A DNA stretch of 11,076 bases, from assembly GCA_015068175.1 (NCBI GenBank), contig SVLA01000064.1, positions 1 to 11,076 of the forward strand, read 5' to 3'. A model generated the notes under the pieces. The model had not been told where the DNA came from, searched no databases, and saw nothing but the letters and a program-made list of their open reading frames with translations. Position numbers and translations under genes: made by a program. Of the stretch, positions 7,557 through 11,076 are shown one piece after another. The stretch's first letter is position 1, and every line of letters begins with the position of its first letter. The stretch is from Oscillospiraceae bacterium. GTDB lineage: Bacteria; Bacillota_A; Clostridia; Oscillospirales; Oscillospiraceae.

Positions 7557-7584
7557 TGTACATTTTCGAAAAACGATGTATAAT
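7557..7584 (+). promoter_or_regulatory. Predicted sigma-A promoter of the DUF805 gene
   Basis: A perfect -10 box TATAAT lies at 7579-7584, with a partial -35 TGTACA (7557-7562, four of six consensus bases) 16 bases upstream. An odd-length near-palindrome, GTACTGTAC (7553-7561), overlaps the -35. Palindromic TTCGAA occurs on both sides of the -10 (7565-7570 and 7594-7599). These could be operator half-sites but may be chance. The gene's SD, AAAGGAGGAAG, follows at 7598-7608. Confidence 0.7.
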
Positions 7585-7612
7585 GGAAGTATCTTCGAAA
7601 GGAGGAAGATTT

Positions 7613-7939
7613 ATGAACGAATATATTGCAATGTGGAAAAACTATGCAAACTTCAGCGACCGTACCAGTGTCCGTGGTTATTGGATGGCCTTCTTGTTTA
7701 ACATCCTGGCCAGCTTTGTTATCGGCTTCATTAGTGGTCTGGTTCCTGCCCTGAGCTTCCTTACTGCTGTGTACAGTCTGGCTGTGCTGATCCCCGGCTT
7801 GGCCATCACTGTCAGACGTCTGCGGGATGCCGGTTATAAGTGGACTACTTATTTCTGGCTGTTGCTGCCTCTGGTAGGTGCGATCATCTTCCTGGTCCGT
7901 CTGTGCAAGAAGAGCGCTATTCTGGAAGTCGCTGAGTGA
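7613..7939 (+). CDS. Small DUF805-family membrane protein
   Basis: A 108-aa protein that looks like the DUF805 family (YhaH/YhaI-like inner-membrane proteins of unknown function). It has the family's typical N-terminus, an amphipathic start NEYIAMWKNYANFSDRTSVRGYWMAF with the aromatic/Arg pattern (residues 11-26). Hydrophobic segments follow at about 24-44, 47-66 and 79-97. RRLRDAGYKW (68-77) corresponds to the family's RR.HD.G..W signature, with Arg in place of the usual His. The ATG at 7613 has a near-perfect SD (GGAGGA, about 6 bases upstream). In-frame codons extend upstream into rsgA but have no SD and are rejected. The gene stands alone between two terminators with its own promoter. Its bias towards GGT/CGT/CTG codons and strong SD suggest good expression. 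The molecular role is unknown. Confidence 0.85.
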   Translation: MNEYIAMWKNYANFSDRTSVRGYWMAFLFNILASFVIGFISGLVPALSFLTAVYSLAVLIPGLAITVRRLRDAGYKWTTYFWLLLPLVGAIIFLVRLCKKSAILEVAE

Positions 7940-7952
7940 TCCATAACGAACA

Positions 7953-7985
7953 CCCCCACAGCTTACGGGCTGTGGGGGATTTTTT
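7953..7985 (+). terminator. Intrinsic terminator after the DUF805 gene
   Basis: CCCCCACAGC (7953-7962) pairs perfectly with GCTGTGGGGG (7969-7978) around the six-base loop TTACGG. An A and six T (7980-7985) follow. It begins 13 bases after the stop codon and makes the gene monocistronic. Confidence 0.95.
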
Positions 7986-8050
7986 AGCGGCAAAAGTATT
8001 CGCAATTTGCACAATTTCTTGAAAAACAGAACAATTCGGCAAAATTACGG

Positions 8051-8079
8051 TTGTAAATTGGCCGGATATGGAGTATAAT
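8051..8079 (+). promoter_or_regulatory. Predicted sigma-A promoter of murC
   Basis: TTGTAA (8051-8056, four of six -35 consensus bases) and a perfect TATAAT (8074-8079) are separated by the ideal 17 bases. The predicted transcription start near 8086 gives a leader of roughly 35 bases. A second -10-like TATAGT lies at 8088-8093. The AT-rich stretch 7986-8050 between the preceding terminator and this promoter shows no gene or clear structure. Confidence 0.85.
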
Positions 8080-8119
8080 ATTTCAGTTATAGTATTTTGT
8101 AAATGGAGTTGCACTTGCT

Positions 8120-9478
8120 ATGCAGAATGATACGCTGAAACTGCAAAACTACATCCAACCCGGCAAGCGGGTCCACCTTGTGGGCATCGGCGGCGTTTCC
8201 ATGCGTCCCCTGGGCCTGGTTTTGAAAGGGATGGGCCTGACCGTGTCCGGTTCTGATATGAATTCCTCCGTCTCTACCGACGAGCTCATCAGCCATGGCA
8301 TCCGTGTCCACATCGGCCACCGCGCGGAAAATGTGTCCGACGTGGATTGCGTCATCCGCACCGCCGCGGTACATAATGACAACCCCGAGATTGCCGGCGC
8401 CCGTGCCGCGGGCATCCCCGTATTCGAGCGGGCCCAGGCCTGGGGCGTCATTATGCGGGCCTATAAAAATGCCATCTGCGTTTCCGGCACCCACGGAAAG
8501 ACCACCACCACTTCCATGGTCGCCCATATCCTGATGGCGGCGGAAATGGACCCCACGGTCATGATCGGCGGCTATCTGCCCCTCCTGCGGGCGGGCCATC
8601 GGGTGGGCCGGGGCGATACCATTTTGCTGGAAAGCTGTGAATATTGCGATTCTTTTCTGAATTTCTTCCCCACCCTGGCGGTGGTGCTGAATATCGAGGC
8701 GGACCACCTGGACTATTTCAAGGACCTGGCAGACGTGGAAAAATCCTTCCGTCAGTTCGCCCGGCTCTCCACCGGCGGCATCCTGGCCAATGGCGACGAT
8801 GCCAACACCGTGGATACCCTCATGGGCCTGGACTACGTCAGCTTCGGATTCAACGAAAGCAACCGCATCCGCGCCGTGAATCTGTCCGCAGACGGCCGAT
8901 GCTTCGATGTGGTCTGCGACGGCCAATGCTACTGCCGCCTGGAACTGGCGGTCTACGGCCGCCATAATGTCCTCAATGCCCTGGCTGCCGCCGGCGTGGC
9001 CTGGATGCTGGGCGTCCCCGGCGAAGCCGTGAAAAACGGCCTGGCCACCTTCCGGGGCGCAGGCCGCAGATTGGAGTATAAGGGTCAGTTCAACGGGGCC
9101 GACATCTATGATGACTACGCCCACCATCCCGGCGAATTGCAGGCCACCGTGGAAGCGGTGCGGGCCATGGGTTACAAGCGGATGATCTTTGCTTTCCAGC
9201 CCCACACCTATACCCGGACCCATGCGCTGTTCCATGAATTCGTGGAACAGCTCAAGAAGCCGGACATCGTGGTCCTGGCGGAGATCTATGCCGCCCGGGA
9301 GCGCAATACCATCGGCATCTCCTCCCGGGATCTGCAGAACCGGCTCCCCGGTTCTCTGTACTGCGCCACACTGCCGGAAGTGACCGCGGTCCTGCGGGAG
9401 CTGGCCCAGCCGGGGGACGTGATCCTCACGGTGGGTGCCGGCGATATTTACCGTGCCGGCGAAGCACTGCTGAAGTGA
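8120..9478 (+). CDS. murC: UDP-N-acetylmuramate--L-alanine ligase
   Basis: ATP-dependent cytosolic ligase adding L-alanine to UDP-MurNAc, the first amino acid of the peptidoglycan stem peptide. The 452 aa are normal. The N-terminal UDP-binding Rossmann domain begins with HLVGIGGVSM (19-28). The central ATPase domain has P-loop GTHGKTTTTSMV (123-134), ESCEYCDSFL (171-180, the carboxylate-rich motif in the CEY form common in Clostridia), NIEADHLDYF (191-200) and YGRHNVLNALAA (279-290). The C-terminal domain has the signature DDYAHHPGEL (331-340). ATG 8120 has SD TGGAGT at 8104-8109; the 10-base spacing is slightly long, but no better in-frame start exists. It has its own promoter and ends exactly where the opposite-strand gene ends, so it appears monocistronic. 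No intrinsic terminator is visible directly after it. Confidence 0.97.
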   Translation: MQNDTLKLQNYIQPGKRVHLVGIGGVSMRPLGLVLKGMGLTVSGSDMNSSVSTDELISHGIRVHIGHRAENVSDVDCVIRTAAVHNDNPEIAGARAAGIPVFERAQAWGVIMRAYKNAICVSGTHGKTTTTSMVAHILMAAEMDPTVMIGGYLPLLRAGHRVGRGDTILLESCEYCDSFLNFFPTLAVVLNIEADHLDYFKDLADVEKSFRQFARLSTGGILANGDDANTVDTLMGLDYVSFGFNESNRIRAVNLSADGRCFDVVCDGQCYCRLELAVYGRHNVLNALAAAGVAWMLGVPGEAVKNGLATFRGAGRRLEYKGQFNGADIYDDYAHHPGELQATVEAVRAMGYKRMIFAFQPHTYTRTHALFHEFVEQLKKPDIVVLAEIYAARERNTIGISSRDLQNRLPGSLYCATLPEVTAVLRELAQPGDVILTVGAGDIYRAGEALLK

Positions 9479-9886
9479 TCAGTCCTCCAGCACCAGGTGG
9501 TCCACGCCGCTCTGCTGGAATTCGGTCATGTAACGGGCCATGCGGGTGTTGATCTCGTCGAAATTATCCTCGGTGATGTCCGGATAATCCATATCCCGGC
9601 GGGCCAGCTCTTCGGCCAGGATCTCATAAAAGACCGTGTCCTCATATAAGGCGATCACTTCGTGGATACCGCCCTGCTGATAGGCCCGGGAGGGGATCAC
9701 GGTGCCCTCCCAATCCTCAGCCAGGACCTCCATGCCGTGGCGGCGGGCCAAAGCGAAGAGCTTGCTCTCCAGGTCGTCATACTGGGAAAAGCGGTCGTCG
9801 CCCCGGGTGGAATTGAGGATCCAGTTGCCGATGTATACCATGTCCAGGAGCATACGGAACTCCTTGACGGAAAGATCGATGGTCAT
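9479..9886 (-). CDS. Uncharacterised small acidic protein
   Basis: A 135-aa protein that I cannot assign to a named family. It is acidic and predicted mainly alpha-helical, with no signal peptide, TM segment, Cys pair or obvious catalytic motif. Conserved-looking elements are the amphipathic N-terminus LSVKEFRMLLDMVYIGNWILN (5-25), STRGDDRFSQYDDLESKLFALARRHG (26-51), and YEDTVFYEILAEELARRDMD (81-100), a strongly charged helix. The composition fits a soluble cytosolic binding or adaptor protein. Two ATGs lie in frame, at 9892 and 9886. AAGGAGG (minus strand, 9901-9895) leaves only 2 bases before the first but 8 before the second, so 9886 is the likely start; using 9892 would add Met-Ala. It has its own promoter. 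Its TGA stop directly abuts the murC stop. Coding is well supported by SD, promoter and intact frame. Confidence 0.85.
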   Translation of the reverse strand: MTIDLSVKEFRMLLDMVYIGNWILNSTRGDDRFSQYDDLESKLFALARRHGMEVLAEDWEGTVIPSRAYQQGGIHEVIALYEDTVFYEILAEELARRDMDYPDITEDNFDEINTRMARYMTEFQQSGVDHLVLED

Positions 9887-9894
9887 AGCCATAG

Positions 9895-9901
9895 CCTCCT
9901 T
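9895..9901 (-). promoter_or_regulatory. Ribosome binding site that decides the start of the minus-strand gene
   Basis: The minus strand reads AAGGAGG followed by CT, ATG, GCT, ATG. Spacing to the first ATG is 2 bases, too short for normal initiation; spacing to the second (9886-9884) is 8 bases, which is optimal. The second ATG is therefore preferred. Confidence 0.8.
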
Positions 9902-9916
9902 GCGTTGTTAAGACCT

Positions 9917-9945
9917 ATTATAGCACCGCCGCAGTAAAATTCCAA
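9917..9945 (-). promoter_or_regulatory. Predicted sigma-A promoter of the minus-strand gene, with extended -10
   Basis: Read on the minus strand, TTGGAA (9945-9940, four of six -35 bases) and a perfect TATAAT (9922-9917) are 17 bases apart. TGC directly precedes the -10 (9925-9923), making an extended TGnTATAAT element. Transcription would start around 9910, giving a short leader. No comparably good promoter was found for the plus-strand gene in the rest of this intergenic region (about 9923-10000). Confidence 0.85.
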
Positions 9946-10000
9946 AGAAAATTTGTTGTTTTTTCTGAAATGAACGGACGGTGAAAATGAGGGATCAGAA

Positions 10001-11002
10001 ATGAAAAAATTAAGTGTCTGTGTGATTTTTGACGGCACCCAGGATGCCCCGGAGTCGGAAGCCCGTTCTGCGGCCTACATTCTCCGATGCCTGGACCGCG
10101 AAAAATATAACCTCTTCCCGGTGGGCATCACCGAAGACGGTGATTGGGTCCTCTACGGAGGCGACGATCCCGCCCAGGTGGAGGACGGCTCCTGGCGGAG
10201 CCATCCCAATAACCGGCGGGCGGCCATTTCCCCCGTCCGGGGCCAGGGCCTGCTGAGCTTCGAAGGTGATTGCGTGGTCCGGGAATGGATCGATGCGGCC
10301 ATCCCGGTGCCCGGCGTTTCCAATGACCGTGCCGGCGCCCTTCAGGGATTGCTGGAGCTGGCAGGGATCCCCTGCGTGGGCGCCTCGGTGGCCTCCGCGG
10401 TCACGGCGGACCGTTCCCTGACCCGGCTGGTGGGCCATCATTTGGGTTGGCGGCAGACCAAATGGGCCACGGTCCACATCCGGGAACTGGACAATGACCC
10501 CGAAGCCGTGCTGGATGAACTGAGCCGCAAATTGGCATACCCTATGCTGGTGCGTTCCACGGAAAGAAATGCCGCAGAAATGGGCTGGAAGGCCGATGAC
10601 CGGGCAGGACTGAAGGATCGCCTGGTGAAGGCGGCGGCCAATACCCAGCGGATCCTGGTGGAAGCCTGCCTGCCCGGCTGCCCCCTGCGGGTGGCCGTCA
10701 TGGGCAACGGCAGTCCCATGGCCTCGGAATGCGGCGTGGTCGGGGAGGATGCCGTCAGCGAGGAGATCCGTGAGCAGGCCCGGGAAATGGCGGTGCGGGT
10801 CTATTCGGCCATGAACTGCCGCGGCCTGGTCTGCGTCAGCTTTGTGGTGGATAGGACCACCGGAGAACTGTTCTTCAGCGACCTGGATCCCTTCCCTGAA
10901 TTTTCCGAAGGATCCTTCTGTACCCAGTTGTTTGACGCCAGCGGCTTCAGCGGCCCGGAACTCATGGAAGAATTGCTGAAGCGGGCCATGGAGGAGCGAT
11001 AA
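10001..11002 (+). CDS. Divergent D-alanine--D-alanine ligase-like ATP-grasp protein, probably lacking ligase activity
   Basis: A 333-aa protein with a recognisable Ddl backbone: an N-terminal strand with DGTQDAPESEARSA (11-24), ALQGLLELAGIPCVGASVASAVTADR (113-138, the Ddl LQGxLELxxxPYxG..SA..DK core), LVEACLPG (219-226) and MNCRGLVCVSFVVD (271-284). The functional residues are largely replaced. HGxxGEDG becomes GVSNDRAG (105-112) and DK becomes DR (137-138). The ATP-binding KPxxxGSSVG becomes RSTERNAAEM (185-194), and the Glu after VExxxxG is Pro. RxDxxxD becomes CVSFVVD, and ExNTxPG becomes DLDPFPE. Only 37 residues separate VMG (234) from MNC (271), about 20 fewer than in E. coli DdlB, and the YDYxxKY segment is missing. 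A true Ddl (D-Ala-D-Ala synthesis) is therefore unlikely; a regulatory pseudoenzyme or new ATP-grasp role is possible. The ATG at 10001 has SD GAGGG (9989-9993) at 7-base spacing. The stop overlaps the next gene. Confidence 0.8.
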   Translation: MKKLSVCVIFDGTQDAPESEARSAAYILRCLDREKYNLFPVGITEDGDWVLYGGDDPAQVEDGSWRSHPNNRRAAISPVRGQGLLSFEGDCVVREWIDAAIPVPGVSNDRAGALQGLLELAGIPCVGASVASAVTADRSLTRLVGHHLGWRQTKWATVHIRELDNDPEAVLDELSRKLAYPMLVRSTERNAAEMGWKADDRAGLKDRLVKAAANTQRILVEACLPGCPLRVAVMGNGSPMASECGVVGEDAVSEEIREQAREMAVRVYSAMNCRGLVCVSFVVDRTTGELFFSDLDPFPEFSEGSFCTQLFDASGFSGPELMEELLKRAMEER

Positions 11003-11076
11003 TGAAAAAGAAAGTATTGCTCTCCATCTGCGGCCGGCAGGCATACCAGGACCAGGAACCGGATACCATCGAGCTG
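11002..11076 (+). CDS. DUF1934 (YwiB-like) protein, N-terminal fragment cut by the window end
   Basis: Only 25 codons are present, MKKKVLLSICGRQAYQDQEPDTIEL. The pattern of a Lys-rich start, VLLSI.G.Q and then D.IEL matches the start of the DUF1934/YwiB family, small cytosolic beta-barrel (lipocalin-like) proteins of unknown function found in Firmicutes, often near argS. ATG 11002 shares one base with the preceding TAA stop. SD GGAGGAG (10990-10996) lies 5 bases upstream inside the Ddl-like gene, so the two are co-translated. The assignment rests on a short segment. Confidence 0.65.
   Translation, partial: MKKKVLLSICGRQAYQDQEPDTIEL

Noticed and set aside
7490..7612. N-terminal extension of the DUF805 protein starting inside rsgA
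   Set aside because: The extension would cross the rsgA terminator and the promoter, and has no SD. ATG 7613 follows a near-perfect SD.
9435..9462. Direct repeat GTGCCGGCGA twice near the murC 3' end, which could also pair as GCCGGC/GCCGGC
   Set aside because: It encodes the repeated Gly-Ala-Gly-Asp / Arg-Ala-Gly-Glu residues. There is no poly-T after the potential stem, so it is not supported as a terminator.
9970..10004. Tiny ORFs upstream of the Ddl-like gene (MNGR stop at 9970-9984, MRDQK stop at 9987-10004 overlapping the start as ATGA)
   Set aside because: They are four and five codons long and lack a convincing SD. No attenuator structure is visible, so a leader peptide cannot be supported.

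Overview
The window is chromosomal housekeeping DNA from a GC-rich Gram-positive bacterium, most likely a Clostridia member of the Oscillospiraceae/Ruminococcaceae type. This is inferred from four things: the Firmicutes gene order def-fmt-rsmB-rlmN-stp-prkC-rsgA, AGGAGG-type ribosome binding sites, the PASTA kinase architecture, and a DUF1934 (YwiB-like) gene at the right edge. No rRNA, tRNA, CRISPR array, insertion sequence or prophage was seen. The species cannot be named from the sequence alone.

Layout. Positions 1-7505 (+) hold one tightly packed operon: the 3' part of def (peptide deformylase), fmt, rsmB, rlmN, stp (PP2C phosphatase), prkC (Ser/Thr kinase with three PASTA repeats) and rsgA. 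Several junctions overlap (ATGA at rsmB/rlmN, GTGA at prkC/rsgA). A strong intrinsic terminator at 7511-7546 closes the operon. Next comes a stand-alone small membrane protein of the DUF805 family (7613-7939) with its own promoter and terminator. murC (8120-9478) follows, with a good sigma-A promoter. A small acidic protein of unknown function lies on the minus strand (9479-9886); its stop codon abuts the murC stop, and its promoter faces the last gene pair. That pair is a divergent D-Ala-D-Ala-ligase-like ATP-grasp protein (10001-11002) and the first 25 codons of a DUF1934 protein, joined by a one-base overlap.

How the genes work together. Fmt formylates initiator Met-tRNA and Def removes the formyl group after translation. 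RsmB and RlmN methylate rRNA, and RsgA is a GTPase for 30S maturation. Stp and PrkC form an opposing phosphatase/kinase pair whose PASTA domains sense cell-wall fragments; in Bacillus subtilis the RsgA homologue CpgA is a known substrate of this pair. MurC and the Ddl-like protein continue the cell-wall theme.

Points worth a second look. The Ddl-like protein has lost nearly every catalytic motif of the family and about 20 residues of the substrate/ATP loop, so it looks like a pseudoenzyme or a repurposed ATP-grasp protein. The minus-strand acidic protein is uncharacterised, and its start should be moved to the second ATG. The first 24 bases are an exact inverted copy of positions 71-94 and replace the expected deformylase motif I, which suggests a fold-back artefact at a contig end. 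I saw no convincing defence or mobile system.
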